64,000 nt of DNA from contig NZ_CP091792.1 in NCBI RefSeq assembly GCF_022024115.1, forward strand, positions 806,001-870,000, in the 5' to 3' direction. Below, one piece after another: positions 52,701 to 61,363 of the stretch (its first letter is position 1; each line of letters opens with the position of its first letter). This DNA is from Prevotella communis (GTDB lineage Bacteria > Bacteroidota > Bacteroidia > Bacteroidales > Bacteroidaceae). The notes below the pieces were generated by a model, which did no database searches, was not told where the DNA came from, and saw only the letters and a program-made list of their open reading frames with translations. Position numbers and translations under genes: made by a program.

Positions 52701-54777
52701 TGTGGTAATTAGTGCTATCAATGGTCTTTATCAGAATGGCTATCGCACCAGCGACATCGCCTTCCAGTATCAGTTCTCAACAAAGGGCTTCACGACTGCT
52801 ACCTTTACGGCAGATATGTGTGCCAAGAATGCTGCCACCAGGAAATACAAGGCGCTAATCTCTGTTAATGGTGCAGAATTTACGGAATTGAAGGAAGCTT
52901 GGGATGTAACAGCCAATGCTGTCAACCCCATTGAATTGGTATTGCCGAGTGAAGCGATGGGGCAGGAGCGTGTGGTCATTCGCATCACGGGTGTTGGTGA
53001 TGAGGTCAACAATACCAACTATCCTTTCGATAAACAATTTGACGGACTGGATTATTGCGACCATTCTGAGAGTGGCGTGGGCAATGTCTTTATTCTTGGT
53101 GAGGCTGTCGTTGAAGCTGATGAACAGGCACCCGTGGTTACTGCTACGATTCCTGCTGATCATGCTACAGGTATTAGTGCGACAGGAAAGATTATCATTT
53201 CGTTTGACGAGCGTATTTCGGCTGTAGAGGGAGCCGGCAAAGCTATGCTTGACGGCAAGGAACTGCAGCCTGTATGGAGCAGTCGCAGTGTGAGCTTCGA
53301 CTACAGTATGCTGGACTATGGCAAACAGTATACCTTTACCATGCCAGCCAACTATGTGCAGGACCGCTCTGGAAACAAGCTTGCAGAGCCTGTAAGCATT
53401 ACCTTCACAACGATGCAGCGACCAACTGTTACAAAGGGACTTTATGACTTTATTGTACCTGATAACGGTACCATCAGCGAGGCACTGGCTGCTGCCAATA
53501 GCCGTGCTGACAAGAACGTGCGCTATCGTGTATTCATCAAGAACGGTAATTATGTATTCGATACTAATGGTAAGACCACGGGTGGCGACGGTAAGGAATA
53601 CGACGACCCACGCTCGTACCTGAAAGCAGCCAATACCAGTCTTATCGGTGAGTCGATGGAAGGGGTCGTGATTACTAACCATACACCAGCTGCTACATGG
53701 GATAATGGTTTCGGCCAGGCTTGTCCGTTGGAAGGTATTGGCAAGGGCGACGTCCTTATTATCGAGGGTTCGGCTGTCAACAGCTATTTCCAGAACCTGA
53801 CGCTGAAATCATCGATGGGTGATGCTCACGGTCGAGATATCGTGCTTCACGACTATGCAACACATACTATTTTCAAGGATGCCTGTATCTGGGCTTATCA
53901 GGATACCTATGTATCGAACAAACAAGACGGTGCCTACTATTTTGAGGGTGGCGTAATCCGTGGTCGTACTGACTTTATCTGTGGTTCGGGTGATGTGTTC
54001 TTTAATAAGGTGGATATCATCATGTGCGAGAAAGGCGGCTACGTCGTTGCTCCACAGGGTAACAGCAAGTATGGCTACGTGTTCAAGGACTGCACCATAG
54101 AAGGTGGCAAGAGCGATGTAGACGGCACCTACTATCTGGGACGTGCCTGGACAGCTGCGGCAGAAACCTACTTCATCAACACTACGATGAAGGCCAAGCC
54201 AGCCAAGGCAGGATGGCATGAGTGGAACAACGGACCTACGCGTTTCGCAGAATATAAATCCGTCAATGCCAATGGTGCTGCTATTGACCTGAGCCAGCGT
54301 GCTACCAGCATCAATGGCACACCCAACGAGCCCGTTCTGACAGATGAAGAGGCTGCAGTGATTGGTGATATGGCTAATACTTTTGGCGACTGGCAGCCCT
54401 CGCTGATAACTGAGCAGGCTCCTGTACCAACAAATGTAACGCTGAATGGCTCTGCACTCTCATGGGACAATAGTGACTACGCCTTACTTTGGGCTATCTG
54501 TAAGGATGGTGCAGTCGTTGCATTTACCACGAATCCTACCTATATAGTAACTGAACCTGGCGCCTATACTGTTCGTGCAGCCAACGAGGCAGGAGGCTTG
54601 AGTAAGGAGTCGGAAGGTGTAGTTGTCACCAACGAATCACTGACAGACGTAAAGGAAGTGAGAAGTAAGAAGGAAGAAGTAAGAAGTGGAACTTACGACC
54701 TTCAAGGAAGAAACGTTGGTGCGATAGGAAAGAAAGGTGTCTATATTGTGGACGGACATAAGACGATTGTCCGGTAA
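49729..54777 (+). CDS. multidomain pectin esterase: CE12 rhamnogalacturonan acetylesterase fused to CE8 pectin methylesterase
   Basis: Exported enzyme of 1682 residues that should remove acetyl and methyl groups from pectin. After the signal peptide comes an SGNH/CE12 domain (S31 in HTLGDSTMAPY; D256 and H259 in KDNTHYN). The middle (about residues 290-1230) holds Ig- and InlB-B-repeat-like domains and a Big_5-like domain (APVVTATIPADHATGISATG). The CE8 beta-helix follows, with WAYQDTY (D1392), RGRTDFICGSGD (D1415) and LGRAW (R1472, W1474). It ends in a YDLQGRNV..KGVYIVDG tail like T9SS sorting signals, preceded by a repeat-encoded linker (EVRSKKEEVRSG). Confidence 0.92.
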   Translation: MKSKFYALMALLLMLCTIAGSAKKVHTLGDSTMAPYDENATNTRGWGMYFGNFLTNGWTSVNYAKGGRDSRAGYNELWNNAKNNVQAGDYVLIQFAHNDGKYNGVDNLELQAYYTAKGDATNAAAVKSDGRGTTPSTTYKECLKQIVDAVKEKGATPVLVSAVCRCYFGSDNKITRPGRHDLGDKFDAIIDGQLKTGQKIAASDHTMDYGYQMQQLASELNVAFIDMTSATKELYESYGTYDKCYAALFDKGAEKDNTHYNLTGALTAARLCAQLMKEKGILADDIVIPTELSIAPASVDMGEGYLGKTAMKELTLSGLGLNPAAGTVNVAATEGIMLSTDKQNWQNSLEVNYQNGSLIKTFYARVSLTAVGKFNGTVTATQGTKSIEVPVTVNVIELGGGEPFSVSWPMVPNDEATVTGNVVATAAKLEGLGKYGNVNGYGALIAPDGKTGAWSSAGIDDSPNQYVQFAVTAPEGKKLDINSLSMKIKAQGGGALQCHVYYSTDGFVTRKTIFSSAVLTSTWNEITSDDVIKVDEGDKLLIRVYPWSKNVDNGRWICVSDVTIVGQVKDAAGVNVTGSVTYTLDKGGLAQGDDVVFSPETLSAGFAAKKWSAGSALTVDGTIQYVGQNNDKTNQTKIYNGTAGSLSSSRVDDNALKLTLTPEDGFTFVPSKVGFKAARYGTDGGNIGAAVKAGDEEVVLVENAAVNRGGKNLDIASFSEPVDGITATAEKPLELSFYFLGLGKTKSMGISDVVIEGQLVGAAAQVTKYTLNTQVVPSVEAGNISCEPDMEQFKEGTVVTLKATKNFGYRFKEWQDAEGVVISSEPTVTVTMDSEKTVKAVFESVPVYKVTTKVTNDAERQMGSVVLSPNEHDGQYEAGTKIVATANESKILKFLSWTDANENANALKERELTVNGDMELVANYEVQDFIAVFDASSNQSYAYTTTAGYPFAADETWDSERNAISSVVKMSDGSLCYTKDGGTPVVRNRESVVISAINGLYQNGYRTSDIAFQYQFSTKGFTTATFTADMCAKNAATRKYKALISVNGAEFTELKEAWDVTANAVNPIELVLPSEAMGQERVVIRITGVGDEVNNTNYPFDKQFDGLDYCDHSESGVGNVFILGEAVVEADEQAPVVTATIPADHATGISATGKIIISFDERISAVEGAGKAMLDGKELQPVWSSRSVSFDYSMLDYGKQYTFTMPANYVQDRSGNKLAEPVSITFTTMQRPTVTKGLYDFIVPDNGTISEALAAANSRADKNVRYRVFIKNGNYVFDTNGKTTGGDGKEYDDPRSYLKAANTSLIGESMEGVVITNHTPAATWDNGFGQACPLEGIGKGDVLIIEGSAVNSYFQNLTLKSSMGDAHGRDIVLHDYATHTIFKDACIWAYQDTYVSNKQDGAYYFEGGVIRGRTDFICGSGDVFFNKVDIIMCEKGGYVVAPQGNSKYGYVFKDCTIEGGKSDVDGTYYLGRAWTAAAETYFINTTMKAKPAKAGWHEWNNGPTRFAEYKSVNANGAAIDLSQRATSINGTPNEPVLTDEEAAVIGDMANTFGDWQPSLITEQAPVPTNVTLNGSALSWDNSDYALLWAICKDGAVVAFTTNPTYIVTEPGAYTVRAANEAGGLSKESEGVVVTNESLTDVKEVRSKKEEVRSGTYDLQGRNVGAIGKKGVYIVDGHKTIVR
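54653..54690 (+). repeat. GAAGTAA heptamer repeat in the 3' end of the CE12-CE8 gene
   Basis: Five copies of a 7-base unit, in frame, encoding the linker between the last folded domain and the sorting tail. Confidence 0.75.
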
Positions 54778-54818
54778 ACATGAGAACACAACTCATTACT
54801 AACTTACAAAACTGATTG

Positions 54819-56228
54819 ATGAAATTAAGATGTTATGCTCTGATTGCATTGTTGATGATCATTTGCGTCACAACGGATGCACAGGATAAAGGGCAAAAAA
54901 TAAAACCCTGGGAGCACGGAAGACTGCGGGTATCGGACAACCAGCGTTTTTTGCAACATGAGGATGGTACCCCCTTCTTCTGGCTCGGTGAGACGGCATG
55001 GCTGATGCCTCAGAGGTTGAACCGCGACGAGGTGCAGTACTATCTGCAGATATGCCATGAGGCGGAATATAATATGGTACAGGTGCAGGTGATGAATGAG
55101 GTGCCTTCGTATAATGTCTATGGACAGAAGTCGCTCACGGTAGACGCTGAAGGGACATGGCAGATGAGCGAACCCTATTGGGAACATATGGACCATATTG
55201 TACATCAGGCCGAACGTCAGGGCATTTACGTCGGTATGGTATGCATCTGGGGTAATGCCGTTAAGGCGGGGAAAATGGATGTCAGTCAGGCGAAGGCCTA
55301 CGGAGCATTTCTGGCCAACCGCTATAAGAATCGCAAGAACATCATCTGGATTATCGGTGGTGATATCCAGGGAGATGTGAAGCCTGAGGTGTGGGATGCG
55401 CTTGCTACCACCATCAAGTCGATTGACAAGAATCATCTGATGACTTTTCATCCTCGTGGACGTACTACATCGGCCCAATGGTGGAGCAAGGCTTCGTGGA
55501 TAGATTTTCATGCCTTTCAGAGTGGGCATCGTAAGTACGGTCAGCGCATGGGAACCGTGAACTATCCGATACCCGACAATACAGAGGAGGATAACTGGCA
55601 GTATGTGGACTCGGTATGGTCGTATCAGCCGCTGAAGCCTGTCATAGACGATGAACCCGTGTATGAGGAGATTCCCAAGGGACTGCACGTTACCGATGAG
55701 GGCTATTGGCACGCATCTGACGTGCGCCGCTACGCCTATTGGAGCGTCTTTGCTGGCAGTTGCGGGCATACCTACGGCCATAACGCTATCATGCAGTTCT
55801 ATCGCAAGGGGCTTCCGCCTGCCTATTTCTGTGAAAAGGAATGGACGGAGGCGCTTCGTGACCCTGGCTTCAATCAGATGAAGTACCTGAAGCGACTGAT
55901 GCTCTCGTTGCCCTATTTTGAGCGTGTGCCCGACCAGAGCATCATCCGGGAAAATGGTGTTCAGTACGATCGTCTGATTGCTGCTCGTGGCGCGGATTAT
56001 CTGTTGGTCTATAACTATACAAGTCGTATAATGACCCTTGACCTGCGTAAGATATCAGGCGATAAGAAACGCGTGTGGTGGATGGATGCTGCCACAGGAC
56101 GCTTCACTTTCCTGGGTGAGTTTGACAGTAAGGTGTGCACCTTCCGTCCTCATAAGACCATTGATGGTATTGAGGATGGTGTGCTCATTGCTGTTGATGC
56201 CTCAAGGAACTATCCTTTTTTGCCTTAG
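54819..56228 (+). CDS. DUF4038-type glycoside hydrolase, GH140 (apiosidase)-like
   Basis: Exported TIM-barrel hydrolase of 469 residues. After the signal peptide (to about residue 22, TTDAQ) comes the family opening FLQHEDGTPFFWLGETAWLM. IIWIIGGDIQGD and PVIDDEPVYEE carry acidic residues placed as the acid/base and nucleophile. A C-terminal beta-domain ends the protein (YLLVYNYTSRIMTLDLRKISGDKKRVWWMDAATG). GH140 enzymes remove apiose side chains in rhamnogalacturonan II; that activity is inferred. ATG at 54819 is preferred to a TTG one codon upstream. Confidence 0.8.
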   Translation: MKLRCYALIALLMIICVTTDAQDKGQKIKPWEHGRLRVSDNQRFLQHEDGTPFFWLGETAWLMPQRLNRDEVQYYLQICHEAEYNMVQVQVMNEVPSYNVYGQKSLTVDAEGTWQMSEPYWEHMDHIVHQAERQGIYVGMVCIWGNAVKAGKMDVSQAKAYGAFLANRYKNRKNIIWIIGGDIQGDVKPEVWDALATTIKSIDKNHLMTFHPRGRTTSAQWWSKASWIDFHAFQSGHRKYGQRMGTVNYPIPDNTEEDNWQYVDSVWSYQPLKPVIDDEPVYEEIPKGLHVTDEGYWHASDVRRYAYWSVFAGSCGHTYGHNAIMQFYRKGLPPAYFCEKEWTEALRDPGFNQMKYLKRLMLSLPYFERVPDQSIIRENGVQYDRLIAARGADYLLVYNYTSRIMTLDLRKISGDKKRVWWMDAATGRFTFLGEFDSKVCTFRPHKTIDGIEDGVLIAVDASRNYPFLP

Positions 56229-56241
56229 CAACCGTAAAACA

Positions 56242-56276
56242 AATTACTAATATACAAGACTAATCAATGAAATCAA
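56242..56276 (+). repeat. duplicated leader before the PL11 gene
   Basis: Near-identical copy of the 49703-49736 leader and start. Confidence 0.85.
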
Positions 56277-58396
56277 GACTTCACATTTTAACAACGTTGC
56301 TTGTTGCGCTGTGTACGGTAGTAGCCAGTGCGGAAAAACTACCTAACAGGGCACTATGGGCGAGTATCAACGGTGCCAGTAATGCGTCACTGGGTGACTA
56401 TCAGCAGCATACGGGAAAGGTGCTGGTGTCGTGGCGCATGTTGCCTGGCGACAATGCCGACACAGGCTTTGACCTTTATCGCACCATCGGTACTGGTGCA
56501 GAGAAGAAAATCGCATCGAATATCAAGAATCGTACGTGCTATCAGGACGGCACGGCCAGTAAGACGGCGGATAACCATTATCGTCTGACCTATGCGGGTA
56601 GTGCAGAGACACTATCAAGCTTTACGCTGACGAAGGCGCAGGTATCAGGTGGACTGCCTTATATCAGCATCCCATTGGCCGATACGAAGGATGTGTATGA
56701 GAATACGTCGAAGATTGTCTATACGGCAAACGACGTGAGCATAGGCGACTTGGATGGTGATGGCGAGTTTGAACTGGTGGTGAAGCGCCTGCAGAGTGTG
56801 AAGGACGAGAGCGGAAATATTGTGAGCGATGGCTCGGGCGCCAGTTATTCGCAGCAGGACTGCCTTTGGGCGGTCATCTGGGATGCATATAAACTGGACG
56901 GCACGCTGCTGTGGCGTGTGAAGGGCGGTCCCGGCGTTATTCTGGGTAATTCATCCAGTTTTGCTGTGGCCGACTTTGATGGTGACGGTTGTGCCGAGAT
57001 GGCTATCCGCACTTGTGAGGGCACGGTATTTGGCGATGGCACGGAGATTCCTGACACCAACGGTGATGGGAAGATAGACTACCGTACGTGGGGCAATCTG
57101 AATACGTCGAAACCTGGCTATCTGGACCATTATAACTCTGCAGGACCAGAGTTCCTCAGTATCATCGATGGTAAGACTGGTCGTGAGTTGGCCCGTGACA
57201 ACTTCATTGACCGCGAGACCAGTGAGTCCTGGGGAGATGGTTACTGGAAACGTGCCTGCTCCTTTCGTGTGGGAGTAGGCTGTTTCGATGAGACGGGACT
57301 GCCGTCGGTAGTGCTGGGACGTGGCGTCTATGGTCACAGCGTCATTGAGGCGTGGGACTGGCGTGACGGACAGCTCACGAAGCGTTGGCGCTTCGACACT
57401 AATGATGGTGGCACAGGCAAGGATGGCAAGAAGCATAGTACTTATGCCAGTCAGGGTAACCACTCGCTGAATGTGGCCGACCTCGACGGTGATGGTCTGG
57501 ACGAGGTGATGTATGGCTCGATGACAGTGGATCATGATGGTATAGGCTTGTGGAACACGGGACTGGGACATGGTGATGCCAATCACGTGGGTAAGTTCCT
57601 GCCTGAGCGTGAAGGCCTGCAGATGTTTCACTGTCTGGAGACAGGTAAGACGATGGTGGCACTCCACGATGCCCGCGACGGTTCAGTCATCTGGAAAAAG
57701 GACGCTACGAGTGACAATGACATGGGGCGCTGTCTGGTGGGCGACTTCTTCCCTGAATATCCGGGTTGCGAGTTCTTCTACTATCAGGGGAACTATATCA
57801 AGCAGGATGGGACGGAGACCACTATTAATACCAAGGGACAGAAGGGCGGATGCGGCATGGCTATCTGGTTCGATGGTTCGTTGTCACGTCAGTTGATAGA
57901 GGATAATATCGTTCAGAGTCCTAAGTACGGACGTACCTTTACGATGTATCGGTACTCGGAGACCTTCATCAACGGCACGAAGTCTAACCCGTCATGGTAT
58001 GGTGACCTCGTGGGCGACTGGCGTGAGGAGATTATCGTGCCAGATAATACCCGCCTGCAGGATATCAAGATATTTTCTACCTGGTATCCCACGACGCATA
58101 AATTCCCATGGCTGATGACCGACCACTGCTATTGGATGTCGGCTCTCAACGAGAACATAGGCTACAACCAGCCCACCAATACCGGTTACTATTTGGGCAG
58201 CGACTTGAAGGGTGATGCTGAGGCGTGGGCGGAGGCAGTGAAGGTGCAGAACGTGAACATCCCAACGGCTATCAATAATGCTGCTACTTATAGGACTTCT
58301 GTTAATAGCAGCATCTATAATCTGTCAGGACAGCGTGTGGATGTGTCGTACAAAGGAATCCTTATTAAGAATGGAAAGAAAGTATATAATAAGTAA
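56267..58396 (+). CDS. rhamnogalacturonan lyase, polysaccharide lyase family 11
   Basis: Cleaves the rhamnogalacturonan I backbone by beta-elimination. The 709-residue protein has a signal peptide (to about residue 22), an N-terminal domain (LPNRALWASINGASNASL) and an eight-bladed beta-propeller with Ca-binding-like DLDGDGEFELVVKR, DFDGDGCAEMAIR and DLDGDGLDEVMYG repeats. The WYPTTHKFPWLMTDHCYWMS region near the C-terminus is family-typical. It ends in SIYNLSGQRVDVSYKGILIKNGKKV, resembling a T9SS sorting tail. Confidence 0.93.
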   Translation: MKSRLHILTTLLVALCTVVASAEKLPNRALWASINGASNASLGDYQQHTGKVLVSWRMLPGDNADTGFDLYRTIGTGAEKKIASNIKNRTCYQDGTASKTADNHYRLTYAGSAETLSSFTLTKAQVSGGLPYISIPLADTKDVYENTSKIVYTANDVSIGDLDGDGEFELVVKRLQSVKDESGNIVSDGSGASYSQQDCLWAVIWDAYKLDGTLLWRVKGGPGVILGNSSSFAVADFDGDGCAEMAIRTCEGTVFGDGTEIPDTNGDGKIDYRTWGNLNTSKPGYLDHYNSAGPEFLSIIDGKTGRELARDNFIDRETSESWGDGYWKRACSFRVGVGCFDETGLPSVVLGRGVYGHSVIEAWDWRDGQLTKRWRFDTNDGGTGKDGKKHSTYASQGNHSLNVADLDGDGLDEVMYGSMTVDHDGIGLWNTGLGHGDANHVGKFLPEREGLQMFHCLETGKTMVALHDARDGSVIWKKDATSDNDMGRCLVGDFFPEYPGCEFFYYQGNYIKQDGTETTINTKGQKGGCGMAIWFDGSLSRQLIEDNIVQSPKYGRTFTMYRYSETFINGTKSNPSWYGDLVGDWREEIIVPDNTRLQDIKIFSTWYPTTHKFPWLMTDHCYWMSALNENIGYNQPTNTGYYLGSDLKGDAEAWAEAVKVQNVNIPTAINNAATYRTSVNSSIYNLSGQRVDVSYKGILIKNGKKVYNK

Positions 58397-58399
58397 GGT

Positions 58400-61309
58400 A
58401 TGAAGAAGTGTTTTTTATTCTATATACTGCTGATGCTCGTTGTGAGTGTGAATGCTACAGAGCGACAGAAACTCAATTTCAACGGTGGCTGGCGACTGGC
58501 AGTAGGCGATTTCGCTGAGGCTGCCAAACCAGGTTATGACGACAACCTGTGGCAACAGGTAACGCTGCCTTACGCCTTCAACGGCGATGAGGCTTTTAGG
58601 AAAGATATTGTGGATTTGACGGATACCGTCTGTTGGTATCGCAAACACTTCACGCTGACGGAGGCAGATACCAAAGGAAAAGTGTTTGCTGAGTTCGAAG
58701 GTGCCCGTCAGGGTGCCGATGTCTGGGTGAACGGACAAAAGGTGGGCTTCTCGGATAATGGCGTGATGGCTTTTGGATTTGACCTGACACCTTATATTAA
58801 AGAAGGACAGAACGTGATAGCCGTACGCTGCGACAACAGTTGGACGTACCGCGACCGCACATTGAATAGTCGCTATCAGTGGAATGATAAAAATTTTAAT
58901 GCCAATTATGGTGGTCTGCCAAAGAACGTATGGCTGCATATTACCGGTAAGCTTTATCAGACCCTGCCTTTGTATAGTAACTTAGGCACAACAGGTACCT
59001 ATATCTATGCTACCGATTTCGACATACCTAATCACCAGGCAACCATCCATGCCGAATCGCAGGTTCGCAACGAGGACGTCAAGCCCCGTTCGTTTACATT
59101 CTTTGCCAAAGTGCTTGATATGGATGGTAAAGAAGTAGCCCGTTTCCATGGCGATCGCATTACCATGCAGCCTGGCGAAACACGTACTGTAAGAATACAG
59201 CAGTCTGTTAACAATCTGCATTTTTGGTCTTGGGGGTATGGGTATCTGTATATGGTGAAAACGGGGCTTCTTGTCGATGGCAAAACTGTCGACCTCGTTG
59301 CTACCCGCACCGGTTTCCGCAAAACACGCTTTGCTGAAGGCAAGATTTGGCTGAACGACCGCGTGATGATGGTTCATGGCTATGCCCAGCGTACCTCGAA
59401 TGAGTGGGCGGGTGTAGGCATCAGTGTGCCGGCATGGTTGAGCGATTACTCAAACGGCATGATGGTAGAGAGTGGGGCGAATATGGTGCGCTGGATGCAT
59501 GTGACGCCATGGAAACAGGATATTGAGAGTTGTGACCGTGTGGGATTGCCACAGGCCATGCCTGCTGGCGATGCAGAGAAGGATGTGGATGGCGCCCGTT
59601 GGCAGCAGCGTACGGCCCTGATGCGTGATGCCATCATTTATAACCGCAACAACCCTTCAATACTTTTCTACGAGTGTGGCAACGAGAGTATCAGTCGTGA
59701 ACACATGCTGGAAATGAAGGCTATCCGTAATCAGTACGATCCTTATGGCGGACGAGCCATTGGTAGTCGTGAGATGCTTGACATCGATGAGGCTGAGTAT
59801 GGTGGCGAGATGCTGTATATCAACAAAAGTAAGAAGCACCCCATGTGGGCGATGGAGTACTGTCGCGATGAGGGCTTGCGCAAATACTGGGATGAGCAGA
59901 GTTATCCTTTTCATAAAGAGGGCGACGGTCCGTTGTATCGCGGTAAGCCTGCGGATGAGTACAATCATAACATGGATGAGTTTGCTGTGGAGATGGTGCG
60001 TCGCTGGTATGACTACTGGCGTGAGCGTCCTGGCACGGGTACCCGTGTGTCTTCTGGCGGTGTGAAAATCGTCTTCTCTGATACGAATACCCATCATCGT
60101 GGCGAGAAACATTATCGCACCAGTGGTGTCGTGGATGCCATGCGTATTCCTAAGGATGCTTTCTATGCACATCAGGTGATGTGGAACGGATGGGTGGAAC
60201 CAGAAAAAGCAATGACATATATCGCAGGCCATTGGAATTATCCTGCTCATACGGTGAAACCTGTCTATGTGGTATCGACGGCTGACAGTGTAGAACTGTT
60301 CCTTAACGGCAAATCGCTGGGTAAGGGTAAGCAGAGCTATCGCTATCTTTATGTTTTTGACAATGTATCCTTTGAACCTGGTACGTTGGAGGCTGTGGGC
60401 TCTGATGGCAGTCGCTATAAACTTGAGACGGTGGGCGAACCGTATCAGATGAAACTCACTACCATTGAGAATCCGCAGGGCATCAAGGCCGATGGCGCTG
60501 ATATGGTGCTGGTCCAAGTGGAGGTGACTGATAAACAGGGACGTCGCTGTCCGCTTGATAACCGGATGATACATTTCTCTCTATGGGGTGAGGCCCGATG
60601 GATAGGCGGCATAGAAACTGATGCAATGTCCCTGCCCGTGGAGTGTGGTGTGAACAGGGTGTTGCTACGCACTACCACAAATGCAGGTAAAATAAATCTT
60701 GCTGTCTATGCCGATGGTGTGAAACCGGCGTACGTCTCGTTGAATAGTAAAAAAACTGATTTTGTAAAGTCGGAAAAACTGAGCAGTCAGTTAGACAGAG
60801 GAGAAACACCGATAACTCCTTCATACAAAGAGCTGGCTCGTGGTATAGATATCGTATCGGCTAAGGCTGGCTATGATAGTGAGCATGCCATTCGCAGCTA
60901 TGATGATAATGAACTGTCGGAATGGAAAAACGATGGACGACTCTCTACGGCTTGGATAACCTATAAGCTGGCTAAGAAGGCGGTAGTGGACGACATCTGC
61001 TTGAAACTTACCGGTTGGCGTCTGCGCAGTTATCCGATAGAAGTGTATGCTGGCAAACAGCTTATCTGGAGCGGTGAGACGGAACGTAGTCTGGGATATA
61101 TCCATCTGACACCCACCAAGCGTGTGAAGACCAACGAAATTACCATCCGTCTGAAAGGTGCCGGTAAGGACAAGGATGCTTTTGGAGGAATAACGGAGTT
61201 GGCTCAACCTGTCGCTGGCGAGCTGGATTTGTTCAAAGCCAGGAACGGTGGAGAGACAAAGAGTGAGTTGCGTATTGTAGAAATAGAATTTATTGAACAT
61301 ATAAAGTAG
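58400..61309 (+). CDS. glycoside hydrolase family 2 (beta-galactosidase-type), exported
   Basis: Retaining glycosidase of 969 residues. After the signal peptide come the jelly-roll domain (LNFNGGWRLAVGDFAEAAKPGYDDNLWQQVTLP), the Ig-like domain, the TIM barrel with the acid/base E429 in YECGNESIS and a later C-terminal beta-domain (DUF4982-like, EPGTLEAVGSDG) plus a terminal carbohydrate-binding-like module. It begins three bases after the PL11 stop, so it is cotranscribed. It probably trims galactose or arabinose side chains or unsaturated products; the exact substrate is unknown. Confidence 0.9.
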   Translation: MKKCFLFYILLMLVVSVNATERQKLNFNGGWRLAVGDFAEAAKPGYDDNLWQQVTLPYAFNGDEAFRKDIVDLTDTVCWYRKHFTLTEADTKGKVFAEFEGARQGADVWVNGQKVGFSDNGVMAFGFDLTPYIKEGQNVIAVRCDNSWTYRDRTLNSRYQWNDKNFNANYGGLPKNVWLHITGKLYQTLPLYSNLGTTGTYIYATDFDIPNHQATIHAESQVRNEDVKPRSFTFFAKVLDMDGKEVARFHGDRITMQPGETRTVRIQQSVNNLHFWSWGYGYLYMVKTGLLVDGKTVDLVATRTGFRKTRFAEGKIWLNDRVMMVHGYAQRTSNEWAGVGISVPAWLSDYSNGMMVESGANMVRWMHVTPWKQDIESCDRVGLPQAMPAGDAEKDVDGARWQQRTALMRDAIIYNRNNPSILFYECGNESISREHMLEMKAIRNQYDPYGGRAIGSREMLDIDEAEYGGEMLYINKSKKHPMWAMEYCRDEGLRKYWDEQSYPFHKEGDGPLYRGKPADEYNHNMDEFAVEMVRRWYDYWRERPGTGTRVSSGGVKIVFSDTNTHHRGEKHYRTSGVVDAMRIPKDAFYAHQVMWNGWVEPEKAMTYIAGHWNYPAHTVKPVYVVSTADSVELFLNGKSLGKGKQSYRYLYVFDNVSFEPGTLEAVGSDGSRYKLETVGEPYQMKLTTIENPQGIKADGADMVLVQVEVTDKQGRRCPLDNRMIHFSLWGEARWIGGIETDAMSLPVECGVNRVLLRTTTNAGKINLAVYADGVKPAYVSLNSKKTDFVKSEKLSSQLDRGETPITPSYKELARGIDIVSAKAGYDSEHAIRSYDDNELSEWKNDGRLSTAWITYKLAKKAVVDDICLKLTGWRLRSYPIEVYAGKQLIWSGETERSLGYIHLTPTKRVKTNEITIRLKGAGKDKDAFGGITELAQPVAGELDLFKARNGGETKSELRIVEIEFIEHIK

Positions 61310-61328
61310 GAGAATCAGATTTTTTTTG

Positions 61329-61336
61329 TACTTTTG
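61329..61336 (+). promoter_or_regulatory. -7 box for the S9 peptidase gene
   Basis: TACTTTTG, 27 bases before the ATG. No clear -33 box, so read-through from the pectin operon is also possible. Confidence 0.45.
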
Positions 61337-61363
61337 CACCTCGTAAACAGACCATTAAGTAGT

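Noticed and set aside
52855..53682. 275-residue minus-strand frame inside the CE12-CE8 gene
   Set aside because: The plus frame encodes continuous recognisable domains; this is an antisense artefact.
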